A DNA stretch of 64,000 bases. Source: Pseudomonadota bacterium. GTDB lineage: Bacteria; Myxococcota; Myxococcia; Myxococcales; Myxococcaceae. The notes beneath the pieces are model-generated. The model did not search any database, was not told the origin of the DNA, and saw only the letters and a list, made by a program, of their open reading frames with translations. Both the position numbers and the translations under genes were made by a program. Each line of letters starts with the position of its first letter. Position 1 is the first letter of the stretch. Shown piece by piece: positions 24,116 through 31,849 of the stretch. The stretch spans positions 8,786 through 72,785 of the forward strand of contig JAFAAN010000034.1 in the NCBI GenBank assembly GCA_023426545.1, given 5' to 3'.

Positions 24116-25279
24116 ATGCGGCTGCTGACACGGGCAAGGTTGGAAGCGGCGAGGGCGCCTCGGGCGAAGCGGGCGGCGGACTTCGACCGGGCGGTGGCCG
24201 AGTTCTTCATGCGCATCGCGCTGGAGGAGGCGGCCAAGGGCCTGGGCCGTACCAGCCCCAACCCCGTGGTGGGCGCGGTGCTGGTGAAGGGGGGCCGCAT
24301 CATCGCCCGCGGCTACCACAAGAAGGCGGGCAGCGCGCACGCGGAGATCGTGGCGCTGGAGGCCGCCGGTGCCCGCGCGAAGGGCGCGGACCTCTACACG
24401 ACGCTGGAGCCGTGCGACCACTACGGGCGGACCCCGCCGTGCAGCATGGCCATCATCGAGGCGGGGGTCCGGCGTGTCATCTGCGCGTCGGCGGACCCCA
24501 ACCCGCAGGTGAGCGGCAAGGGCGTGGCCCGGATGCGGCGCGCCGGAGTGAAGGTGCTCACCGGCATCCTCCAGGAGGAGGCGGACCGCCTCAACCGGCC
24601 CTTCTTCAAGATGATTCGCACCGGCCTGCCCTGGGTGACGCTCAAGGCGGCGGTGACGCTGGACGGGAAGCTGGCCACGGCCACCGGGGACTCGCGCTGG
24701 GTGACGGGCGCGCCGGCGCGCGCCTGGGTCCACCAGCTGCGGGACTCGGTGGACGTCATCCTGGTGGGAGCCAACACCGTCCGGAAGGATGACCCGAAGC
24801 TCACCACGCGGCTGCCGGGCGGCGGCGGGAAGGACCCGCTGCGCGTGGTGGTGGACAGCCACCTGCGCCTCTCTCCGGGCTACACCGTGTTCACGCAGCG
24901 CAGCCCGGCCCGCACCGTGGTGGCCACACTGGAGGACCCGGAGGGGCGCAAGGCGCGGCGCTTCCTGGCCCAGGGCGTGGAGGTCTGGCAGCTGCGCCAG
25001 AAGGCGGGGAAGGTGGACCTCAAGGCCCTGCTGCGGCGGCTGGCGAAAGCCGGCCACAACCATCTCCTGGTGGAGGGCGGAGCGGAGATGTACGGCTCCT
25101 TCCTGCGCGGGCGCCTGGCCGACTCGCTGGCCCTGTTCCTGGCGCCCAAGCTGATTGGGAGCCCGGGCCTGTCCTGGGCCGGGGACCTGGGCGTGAAGGA
25201 GATGGCGCAGGCGCTGTCGGTGAAGGACCTCGCCTTCGAGCGCCACGGCGACGACATCCTGCTCCAGGCGCTGCTGTAG
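24116..25279 (+). CDS. ribD: Bifunctional riboflavin deaminase/reductase RibD
   Basis: Second and third steps of riboflavin synthesis. The deaminase half (about 30-175) has the zinc ligands HAEIVAL and EPCDHYGRTPPCSMAI. The reductase half (about 175-387) has TLKAAVTLDGKLATATGDSRW and the NADPH-binding LLVEGGAEMYGSFL. It starts 9 bases after nrdR, with AGAAGGG upstream of ATG 24116, so there is no room for an FMN riboswitch. Confidence 0.94.
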   Translation: MRLLTRARLEAARAPRAKRAADFDRAVAEFFMRIALEEAAKGLGRTSPNPVVGAVLVKGGRIIARGYHKKAGSAHAEIVALEAAGARAKGADLYTTLEPCDHYGRTPPCSMAIIEAGVRRVICASADPNPQVSGKGVARMRRAGVKVLTGILQEEADRLNRPFFKMIRTGLPWVTLKAAVTLDGKLATATGDSRWVTGAPARAWVHQLRDSVDVILVGANTVRKDDPKLTTRLPGGGGKDPLRVVVDSHLRLSPGYTVFTQRSPARTVVATLEDPEGRKARRFLAQGVEVWQLRQKAGKVDLKALLRRLAKAGHNHLLVEGGAEMYGSFLRGRLADSLALFLAPKLIGSPGLSWAGDLGVKEMAQALSVKDLAFERHGDDILLQALL

Positions 25280-25316
25280 GTCGTCCGCGGCCGTGGGCGG
25301 AAAGGGGCCGGTCCGT

Positions 25317-25322
25317 TATAAA
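25317..25322 (+). promoter_or_regulatory. Promoter -10 element (TATAAA) for a leaderless ribE mRNA
   Basis: TATAAA, a rare word in this genome, ends 7 bases before the ATG of ribE, and no Shine-Dalgarno sequence is present. Transcription would begin at or one base from the start codon. There is no good -35 box. Confidence 0.5.
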
Positions 25323-25329
25323 CGGCCCC

Positions 25330-25989
25330 ATGTTTACCGGCCTCATTCAGGACCTTGGCAGGGTGGAGCGCGTCATCCCCGGCGGGGTGACCGACCTGTG
25401 GATTCACACCTCCCTGGGCGCGGCGGCCTTCGAGCTGGGCGAGTCCATTGCCGTCAACGGCGCCTGCCTCACGGTGGTGGAGCGGACCCGGGACACGTTC
25501 CGGGTGCAGGCCGCGCCGGAGACGCTGCGGCGCACGACGCTGGGCGCCGCGCAGCCCGGAGACCCGGTGAACCTGGAGCGGGCCCTGGCCCTGGGGGACC
25601 GGCTGGGCGGGCACCTGGTCTCCGGCCACGTGGACGAAGTCAGCGAGGTGCTGGAGGCCTACCCGGAGGGCGGCTCCTGGGTGATGGCCTTCCGGCTCCC
25701 GGAGACGCTGGCGCCGTACTTCATCGAGAAGGGCTCGGTGGCCATCGACGGCATCAGCCTCACCGTCAATACGGTGGAGGCGGACCGGTTCCGGGTGCAG
25801 CTCATCCCGGAGACGCAGGAGCGCACCACCTTGAAGGCGCGGGGCGTGGGGGCGAAGGTGAACCTGGAGGCGGACCAGATCGGGAAATACGTGGCGCGGC
25901 TGTTCGCGCTCCAGCGGGGGCAGGGGGCACCCGGGGGCGGCGGGCTGACGGCGGCGGCCATCGCGGCCGCGGGGTTCGGCACGCCGTAG
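25330..25989 (+). CDS. ribE: Riboflavin synthase, alpha subunit
   Basis: Final step of riboflavin synthesis: dismutates two molecules of 6,7-dimethyl-8-ribityllumazine. 219 residues made of two similar barrels, beginning MFTGLIQDLGRVERV and, near residue 96, GHLVSGHVDEVSEVL. The final 20 residues are a glycine/alanine-rich tail. It lies after ribD and before ribH. The ribBA gene often found between them is not here. Confidence 0.95.
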   Translation: MFTGLIQDLGRVERVIPGGVTDLWIHTSLGAAAFELGESIAVNGACLTVVERTRDTFRVQAAPETLRRTTLGAAQPGDPVNLERALALGDRLGGHLVSGHVDEVSEVLEAYPEGGSWVMAFRLPETLAPYFIEKGSVAIDGISLTVNTVEADRFRVQLIPETQERTTLKARGVGAKVNLEADQIGKYVARLFALQRGQGAPGGGGLTAAAIAAAGFGTP

Positions 25990-26016
25990 CAGGCGACGCC
26001 GGGCCCCGGGGTGGTG

Positions 26017-26022
26017 TAGGAA
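26017..26022 (+). promoter_or_regulatory. Possible -10 element for a leaderless ribH mRNA
   Basis: TAGGAA ends 7 bases before the ribH ATG (26030), in a 40-base gap without a ribosome site. Confidence 0.3.
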
Positions 26023-26029
26023 GCGCGGC

Positions 26030-26533
26030 ATGCCTCGCTACTTCGACGGTGACTTTCTCCCCCCCAAGGGCCGCTTCGCCATCTGCGTGGCCCGCTTCAA
26101 CGGCTTCATCACCGAGGAGCTGGCCAAGGGCGCCGTGGACACGCTGGTGCGTCACGGCGTCGCCGACGCGGACATCGACGTGTACCGCTGCCCCGGAACC
26201 TACGAGCTGCCCGGCCTGGTCCGGCGCGTGACGGAGTCCCGGCAGTACGTGGGCGTCATCACCCTGGGCGCCGTCATCCGCGGTGGGACGCCGCACTTCG
26301 ACTACGTGGCCGGCGAGTGCGCCAAGGGCATTGGCGCGGTGGCCTTCTCGGCCGCGGCGGCCAGCCCCGCGACGGCCGTCACCTTCGGCGTGCTCACGAC
26401 GGACACGGTGGAGCAGGCCATCGACCGGGCGGGTGTGAAGGCGGGGAACAAGGGAGCGGAGGCCACACTGGCCTGCATCGAGATGGTCAATCTGTACGCG
26501 AAGATGACGGTGACGGAAGGAAGGAAGGCGTAG
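26030..26533 (+). CDS. ribH: 6,7-dimethyl-8-ribityllumazine synthase
   Basis: Makes the substrate of RibE from a ribityl-diaminouracil and dihydroxybutanone phosphate. 167 residues with the conserved PGTYELPGLV loop and the catalytic GAVIRGGTPHFDYVAGE segment. Only 3 bases separate it from nusB, a common neighbour. Confidence 0.95.
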   Translation: MPRYFDGDFLPPKGRFAICVARFNGFITEELAKGAVDTLVRHGVADADIDVYRCPGTYELPGLVRRVTESRQYVGVITLGAVIRGGTPHFDYVAGECAKGIGAVAFSAAAASPATAVTFGVLTTDTVEQAIDRAGVKAGNKGAEATLACIEMVNLYAKMTVTEGRKA

Positions 26534-26536
26534 GCC

Positions 26537-26959
26537 ATGGGCGCGCGGAGAACGGGACGTGAGCGTGCGCTGCAGGCGCTCTACCAGCTGGAGATGTCCA
26601 ACGTGACGACGGCGGACGCGCTCGAGTCGGCCTGGTCGGCCGCCGAGGAGAGCGCCAGGCGCGACCCGGACGCGGTGAAGTTCGCCCGGGAGCTGGTGGA
26701 GGGCGTGCAGTCCCACCGGGACGACATCGACCAGCTCATCGAGCGGCACAGCCACAACTGGCGGTTGGACCGCATGTCCCGCATCGACCGGAACGTGCTG
26801 CGCCTGGGCATCTTCGAGCTGAAGTACCGTCCGGACATCCCACGCAAGGTGTCCATCAACGAGGCGGTGGAGCTGGGGAAGAACTTCGGGACGGAGGAGT
26901 CGAGCGCCTTCGTCAACGGCCTCCTCGACCGTGTCGCGGTGGCCCTGAACAAGCCGTGA
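26537..26959 (+). CDS. nusB: Transcription antitermination factor NusB
   Basis: RNA-binding helical protein of the rRNA antitermination complex. 140 residues: RRTGRERALQALYQLEMS at the N-terminus, the RMSRIDRNVLRLGIFEL core and NEAVELGKNFGTEESSAFVNGLLD at the C-terminus. It is the third gene of ribE-ribH-nusB and is translationally close to ribH. Confidence 0.95.
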   Translation: MGARRTGRERALQALYQLEMSNVTTADALESAWSAAEESARRDPDAVKFARELVEGVQSHRDDIDQLIERHSHNWRLDRMSRIDRNVLRLGIFELKYRPDIPRKVSINEAVELGKNFGTEESSAFVNGLLDRVAVALNKP

Positions 26960-26989
26960 GCCGCTGACGCCCGCCGGGAGGGATGCGCC

Positions 26990-27481
26990 TTGAGCCAGAC
27001 GACGACGCACGACATCGGATTGGAGGGCCTGGACTCGCTCGGCGGCGTGGACGCGCTCTGCCTCTTCGTCGCCGAGGATGAGCGGCCCCTGCCGTCCTCG
27101 GCGGGCTTCGTGGACTGGCGGATGTGCGGGTCGCTCTCGCGGGTGCTCAAGGCCGGCTTCTTCACCGGCGCGAAGGATGACTGGCTCCTGCTGCCCTCGG
27201 ACGGCAAGCTGGCCGTGCCCCGCATCTTCGTGGTGGGGCTGGGCGCGCGTCAGCGGCTGGACGCGGGCGCGCTGAGCGAGGCGCTGGCCGGTGCGGGGCG
27301 GGTGCTGAGCAAGGCCCGCGTGGAGTCGGTGGCGCTGGAGGTGCCTGGCGGCGGGCAGTTGGAGGACGCCGTGCGGGCGGAGGCCTTCCAGAAGGGTTTC
27401 CTGCCGGCGTTCAAGGGAGGACGGGTGGCGGTCCTGGCGGACAAGGGACTCGTCCGGTCGCTGCCTGCCCGGAAGGGCTGA
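26990..27481 (+). CDS. Stand-alone leucyl aminopeptidase (M17) N-terminal-domain protein
   Basis: 163 residues that match only the N-terminal, macro-like domain of M17 leucyl aminopeptidases: VDALCLFVAEDERPLP, then GRLSxxLKAGFF-like and IFVVGLGARQRLDAGALSEA. The catalytic M17 domain with its zinc ligands is absent and the gene ends cleanly, with a response-regulator gene after it. Start TTG 26990 has GGGAGGG 6 bases before it. It may be a regulatory or nucleotide-binding remnant; function unknown. Confidence 0.65.
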   Translation: MSQTTTHDIGLEGLDSLGGVDALCLFVAEDERPLPSSAGFVDWRMCGSLSRVLKAGFFTGAKDDWLLLPSDGKLAVPRIFVVGLGARQRLDAGALSEALAGAGRVLSKARVESVALEVPGGGQLEDAVRAEAFQKGFLPAFKGGRVAVLADKGLVRSLPARKG

Positions 27482-27505
27482 CGCTCGGCGGCCGAGCGGG
27501 CCTTC

Positions 27506-27514
27506 TGCTAGCAT
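27506..27514 (+). promoter_or_regulatory. Extended -10 promoter of the chemosensory operon
   Basis: TGCTAGCAT combines a TGn extension with a TAnnnT -10 element and lies 22 bases before the chosen start of the first che gene. The same word pattern precedes cheW1 and the second cheY. Confidence 0.45.
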
Positions 27515-27536
27515 GCCTCGCCCGGGGCGAGCGCAC

Positions 27537-27911
27537 ATGCGTGTCAAGGTGTTGATTGTCGAGGACTCGAAGGCATCGCGCGAGTACATCGCGGCGATGG
27601 TCGAGGCGGTGGAGGGCGTCGAGGTGGTGGTGACCTCGAGCGGCTTCGAGGCGCTGAAGCTGCTGCCACGCCACCGCTTCGAGCTCATCATCACCGACAT
27701 CAACATGCCCGACATCAACGGGCTGGAGCTCATCAACTTCGTCAAGAAGAACCCCAACTACCGCGACGTGCCGCTCTTCATCATCACCACGGAGGGGCGT
27801 GAGCAGGACCGCGAGCGGGGGCTCGCGCTGGGCGCCGCGGAGTACCTGGTCAAGCCCTTCCTCCCCGGGAGCCTGGAAGCGCTCCTGCGGCGCTACCTGA
27901 AGCTGCCGTGA
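27537..27911 (+). CDS. CheY-like single-domain response regulator (first of che operon)
   Basis: 124 residues, receiver domain only. The acidic pocket ED (IVEDSK), phospho-acceptor in LIITDINMPDINGLEL, the TTEGRE threonine and the VKPF lysine are all present, so it should accept phosphate from CheA. The start is ATG 27537 with GGGGCGAG upstream; an ATG at 27513 would place the -10 element inside the gene. Its stop overlaps cheA (GTGA). Confidence 0.88.
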   Translation: MRVKVLIVEDSKASREYIAAMVEAVEGVEVVVTSSGFEALKLLPRHRFELIITDINMPDINGLELINFVKKNPNYRDVPLFIITTEGREQDRERGLALGAAEYLVKPFLPGSLEALLRRYLKLP

Positions 27912-30319
27912 CTCCCCGAAGCAAGGCGCTGGCCGAGTTCGTGGCGGAGGCGACCGAGATTCTCGACGCCCTGGCGCGAGATCTGCTCGCGCTGGACGAG
28001 CGCCGGGGGCAGGAGGCGGACCCGGAGCTGGTCAACGGCATCTTCCGCGCGGCGCACTCGCTGAAGGGGCTGTCCGGGCTGTTCGGCCAGGAGCGCATCG
28101 CCCGGCTGGCGCACGGCACGGAGGACCTGCTCGACCGGCTGCGCCTCGGGCGGCTCCTGATGGATGGCGCGGTGCTGGACGCGCTCATCGAGGTCCTGGA
28201 TGCGTTCCAGGCGCTGCTGGGCGAGGCCGCTCGCGGCACGGAGTCGGAGGGGCTCTCCGCCCGTGTCGAGGCCATGGCCGCGCGGCTGGCGTCACTGGGC
28301 GCTCCGGTCGAGGTGCCAGAGGACGACCCGCTGGAGCGTCTGGAGCTGGACGCACAGGTGCGGGCCGTCTTCACCGAGTACGAGGAGCATCGGCTCCGGG
28401 AGAACGTGCGCCGGGGCGTGGCCCTGTGGCGCGTCCGGGCCGCGTTCGACCTGTCGGACTTCGACAAGGGGCTGGCGGAGCTCAACGCGAGGCTCAAGCC
28501 GCTGGGCGAGGTCATCAGCACGCTGCCGTCCGCGCAGCCCGGCGGAGCTCACGGCATCGCGTTCGACCTGATTTTCGGCGCGCAGGTGGACGGCGCTGGG
28601 CTCGAGGCCGGGCTGTCCGGGACGCCGGCGGAGCTGTCGCCGCTCCGGGTGCGCCCGGCCGTGGAGGTCGTCACCCACGCCCTGGTCCGGGCCGCCGAGC
28701 CCGTCGCGGCGGCACGCGACTCGGAGGCGGCGGAGGGCTCACCGCCGCCCAAGCGCGGAGGGGGGAGGAAGAAGGGGCCTCGGGCCGCCGCAGCTCCCCC
28801 GGCTCCCAGCGTGCAGCAGCAGTCGCTGCCCCACCTGGGGGAGGCTGCTCCGCCCGAGCCGCTGGAGTGGCCGGCGCCGGACGCCGAGCCTGCGGCGAAG
28901 CCGTCCGATTCGCTTCACGCGCTCGCCCCCACGACGGCCACGGAGCTGGAATTGCCACCCGGCGCCGCGCCAGCGCCGATGGTGGCCTATCTCCAGGGGG
29001 CCGCGAAGGCGTCCAGGGGACTCTCGGTCGCGCCACCGCCACCTTCCTCCACCGTGGGCACGGGCGCGGGGAGCGCCCCGTCGGCGTCGGCGGCAGACAC
29101 CTCACTGCGCTCGCTCACGCAGACGGTGCGCGTGGACATCGGCCGGCTCGACGGGCTCATCAACATGGTGGGCGAGCTGCTGCTCATCAAGGCGAACCTC
29201 CAGCGGCTCGCGGAGTCCGCGCGGCAGGATGGCGCGGTGGCCCTCTCCAAGCTGTTCGGCCAGGAGCTGGCGCGGGAGACGCGGGGGCTGGAGCGCAAGC
29301 TGGAAGCGCTTCAGGAGGGGCTCCTGGAAGCGCGGATGGTCCCCGTCGGCCAGGTGTTCGACAAGCTGGCGCGGCTGGTGCGCCGCATCACCCGTGAGGC
29401 CGGGAAGGAAATCGAGTTCGTCATCGGCGGCGGCGACGTGGAGCTGGACAAGCTCATCGTCGAGGAGCTGAGCGACCCGCTGATGCACCTCATCCGCAAC
29501 GCCATCGACCACGGCGTCGAGTCGCCCGACGCGCGGCTGGCCGCGGGCAAGCCCCGCCGCGCGGTGGTGTCGCTGCGCGCGGAGCAGAAGGGCAACCACG
29601 TCGTCATCGAGGTGAGCGACGACGGGGCCGGCATCGACGAGGCGCGCGTGCGCGAGGTGGCCATCACCCGGGGCCTCATCACCTTCGCGCAGGCCCAGGA
29701 GATGGGCCGGCGCGAGCTGCTCAACCTCATCTTCCAGCCCGGCTTCTCCACCGCCCGCAGCATCTCCGAGCTGTCCGGCCGGGGCGTCGGCCTGGACGTG
29801 GTGAAGAACAACCTGGGCAACCTGTCCGGCATCATCGATGTGTGGAGCGAGCGGGGGAGGGGCACCGCCTTCCACCTCACGCTGCCCGTCACGCTGGCCA
29901 TCATCCGCGCGCTGCTGGTGGGCGTGAGTGGCCGGACGTACGCGGTGCCGCTCAACAGCGTGCTGGAGATCGTCTCCGTCCAGCCCAGGGACATCCGCAC
30001 CGTGGAGCGCCGCGAGGTGCTGGACCTGCGCGGCCAGACGCTCCCCTTCGTCCGGCTGGCGCGCATGTTCGCGCTGCCCGAGCGCCCGGTGAGCCGCCAC
30101 TTCGTGGTGGTGGTCGGACTGGCCCAGGAGCGGTTGGGCATCGCCGTGGACGAACTGCACGGCCAGCAGGACATCGTCACCAAGCCCCTCGGGGGGCGGC
30201 TCCAGTCCATCCGGGGAATCTCCGGAGCCACCGACCTGGGCAACCGCCGTACGGTCCTGGTGCTGGACGTGGCGGCGCTCCTGGAGGAGGGGATGGCCCA
30301 GGAGCGGCGCCGGGCCTGA
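27908..30319 (+). CDS. cheA: Chemosensory histidine kinase CheA
   Basis: 803 residues. Domains: Hpt/P1 (1-105, phospho-histidine H50 in RAAHSLKGLSG); a P2-like region (about 130-240, LRENVRRGVALWRVRAAFDL); a long Pro/Ala-rich linker (about 250-395); the P3 dimerisation helices; the P4 ATPase (LMHLIRNAIDHGVE, DDGAGID and GRGVGLDVV); and a CheW-like P5 (from about 665). All catalytic elements are intact. It autophosphorylates and passes phosphate to CheY and CheB. GTG start overlaps the cheY stop. Confidence 0.95.
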   Translation: MTPRSKALAEFVAEATEILDALARDLLALDERRGQEADPELVNGIFRAAHSLKGLSGLFGQERIARLAHGTEDLLDRLRLGRLLMDGAVLDALIEVLDAFQALLGEAARGTESEGLSARVEAMAARLASLGAPVEVPEDDPLERLELDAQVRAVFTEYEEHRLRENVRRGVALWRVRAAFDLSDFDKGLAELNARLKPLGEVISTLPSAQPGGAHGIAFDLIFGAQVDGAGLEAGLSGTPAELSPLRVRPAVEVVTHALVRAAEPVAAARDSEAAEGSPPPKRGGGRKKGPRAAAAPPAPSVQQQSLPHLGEAAPPEPLEWPAPDAEPAAKPSDSLHALAPTTATELELPPGAAPAPMVAYLQGAAKASRGLSVAPPPPSSTVGTGAGSAPSASAADTSLRSLTQTVRVDIGRLDGLINMVGELLLIKANLQRLAESARQDGAVALSKLFGQELARETRGLERKLEALQEGLLEARMVPVGQVFDKLARLVRRITREAGKEIEFVIGGGDVELDKLIVEELSDPLMHLIRNAIDHGVESPDARLAAGKPRRAVVSLRAEQKGNHVVIEVSDDGAGIDEARVREVAITRGLITFAQAQEMGRRELLNLIFQPGFSTARSISELSGRGVGLDVVKNNLGNLSGIIDVWSERGRGTAFHLTLPVTLAIIRALLVGVSGRTYAVPLNSVLEIVSVQPRDIRTVERREVLDLRGQTLPFVRLARMFALPERPVSRHFVVVVGLAQERLGIAVDELHGQQDIVTKPLGGRLQSIRGISGATDLGNRRTVLVLDVAALLEEGMAQERRRA

Positions 30320-30345
30320 CCCTCGCTGCGGCCGGGCGCGCCGGC

Positions 30346-30354
30346 TGCTATCCT
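30346..30354 (+). promoter_or_regulatory. Extended -10-like element before cheW1
   Basis: TGCTATCCT ends 8 bases before the GTG of cheW1, and there is no Shine-Dalgarno sequence. It may start a leaderless sub-transcript covering the second half of the operon. Confidence 0.4.
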
Positions 30355-30362
30355 TCCCCACC

Positions 30363-30929
30363 GTGTCCCGGTTCACGGAGCTGCTCGACGACTTCTTCTA
30401 CCGTCCGGACGAGGACGTCGCCGGGCTTCAGGATTTCGCGGCGGGCAGCGATGGCGTGCGGGCCGCCGCGCCCGAGGAGATCCCCGAGGAGTACCTGGCC
30501 TTCCAGCTCGAAGGCGAGTGCTACGCCCTCCCCATCGGGGGCGTGCGTGAAATCTCCAAGGTGCCGCCGCTGACGGAGATTCCGCGGGCGGAGCCCCAGC
30601 TCCTGGGGCTGATGAACCTGCGCGGCGAGCTGCTGCCCGTGTACGACATCAAGGTTCGGCTGCGACTGGCCGAGCGGCCCCCCGTGGTGGCGGGCCCCGA
30701 CGCGCCCGCGCCGCCCAGGAGCGCCCGCATCCTCGTGCTGCGCACGGAGGCGGGCCCCGCGGGCGTGTGGGTGGACGGGGTCGTGGGCGTGGTGAAGCTC
30801 AAGCCATCCATGCTGGAGGCTCCGCCTCCGGGGATGCGCGTGGGGGACAGGGATTGCGTGGTGGGCATGGGCCGGCGCGGGCCCTCGCTCTACATCCTCC
30901 TGGACGCGGAACAGGCGCTCACCTCATGA
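30363..30929 (+). CDS. cheW: CheW-like coupling protein 1
   Basis: 188 residues: an acidic N-terminal extension of about 40, then a CheW SH3-like double barrel (EYLAFQLEGECYALPIGGVREI, LMNLRGELLPVYDIKVRL). CheW links receptors to CheA. GTG start at 30363; the stop overlaps the second cheW (ATGA). Confidence 0.9.
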   Translation: MSRFTELLDDFFYRPDEDVAGLQDFAAGSDGVRAAAPEEIPEEYLAFQLEGECYALPIGGVREISKVPPLTEIPRAEPQLLGLMNLRGELLPVYDIKVRLRLAERPPVVAGPDAPAPPRSARILVLRTEAGPAGVWVDGVVGVVKLKPSMLEAPPPGMRVGDRDCVVGMGRRGPSLYILLDAEQALTS

Positions 30930-31450
30930 AGGACCCGGTCAACCTGCTGTCGCGGCGCCCTCACGCCGTCCCAGACGAGGCGGCTCCGGCCGCCGACCGG
31001 GTGGTGCAGCTGTGCGCCTTCTTCGTGGGCACCGAGGAGTACGTGCTGGACATCATGCGGGTGGAGGAGATCCTCTCGCCCCAGCGCGTCACCCCCATTC
31101 CCCACGCCCCCGCCTTCGTGGAGGGCGTGCTGCACCTGCGAGGCCTCATCCTCCCAGTGGTGGACCTGCGCTGCCAGCTCCTGGGCGCGCCGGAGCCCGA
31201 GACACCGAGGACACGGCTCCTCGTCTGCAAGCTGGGCATGCGCCGCGTGGCGGTGAAGGTGGACCGGGTGGCGGAGGTGCTGCGGGTGCGGCGGGGTGAC
31301 ATCAAGCCCGCGCCCGCGCTGAGGGTGGCGGGGCGCTCGCCTTATGTGGTGGGGGTATGTGGCCCGCCGGATCGGCTCCGGCTGCTGCTGGACCTCAAGG
31401 CCTTGCTCCGGGTGGAGCTGGAGCGCGAATCGTCAGGCAAACCGATGTAG
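30926..31450 (+). CDS. cheW: CheW-like coupling protein 2
   Basis: 174 residues with a short extension and one CheW domain (QLCAFFVGTEEYVLDIMRVEE, then GVLHLRGLILPVVDLRCQLL). It differs clearly from CheW 1, so it is not a recent duplicate; the two may bind different receptors or cap different array positions. ATG 30926 overlaps the previous stop. Confidence 0.9.
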   Translation: MKDPVNLLSRRPHAVPDEAAPAADRVVQLCAFFVGTEEYVLDIMRVEEILSPQRVTPIPHAPAFVEGVLHLRGLILPVVDLRCQLLGAPEPETPRTRLLVCKLGMRRVAVKVDRVAEVLRVRRGDIKPAPALRVAGRSPYVVGVCGPPDRLRLLLDLKALLRVELERESSGKPM

Positions 31451-31468
31451 GGCCACACCAGGGGGACC

Positions 31469-31849
31469 GTGGTGGACCAACAAGGACTGGAGCAGCACCG
31501 CCGAATCCTCGGCATCTCCTTCATCGTCATCAACGGGCTGTCTCTGCTCGCGGCGGTGGGCGTGGCCGTGTTCATGGCCGCCGTGGGAGGGGTGGTGCCC
31601 AGCGCGCAGCCGGAGGAGCGGGCGCTGATGGTCGCCGCCGGGGCGCTGGTGGGGGGCTGTCTCGCCTTGCTGGGACTGCCCGGCGTCCTCACCGGTATCG
31701 GCCTGCTGAAGCGCAAGGCCTGGGCGCGGACGGTGGCGTTCGTGCTGGGCATCCTCGCCATCCCCAACGTCCCGCTGGGCACGCTCCTGGGCGCCTACGC
31801 GCTCTGGTTCTATCTCCAGCCCGGCTCCGACCAGGTCTTCGAACCATGA
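31469..31849 (+). CDS. Small membrane protein inside the che operon, unknown function
   Basis: 126 residues with three hydrophobic segments (about 13-40, 52-78 and 84-117). No family is recognised. It is locked into the operon: 18 bases after cheW2, and its stop overlaps the HEAT-repeat gene start (ATGA). It starts GTG at 31469 or 31472. It could anchor or sense for a system that otherwise lacks a receptor gene, but that is inference. Confidence 0.7.
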   Translation: MVDQQGLEQHRRILGISFIVINGLSLLAAVGVAVFMAAVGGVVPSAQPEERALMVAAGALVGGCLALLGLPGVLTGIGLLKRKAWARTVAFVLGILAIPNVPLGTLLGAYALWFYLQPGSDQVFEP

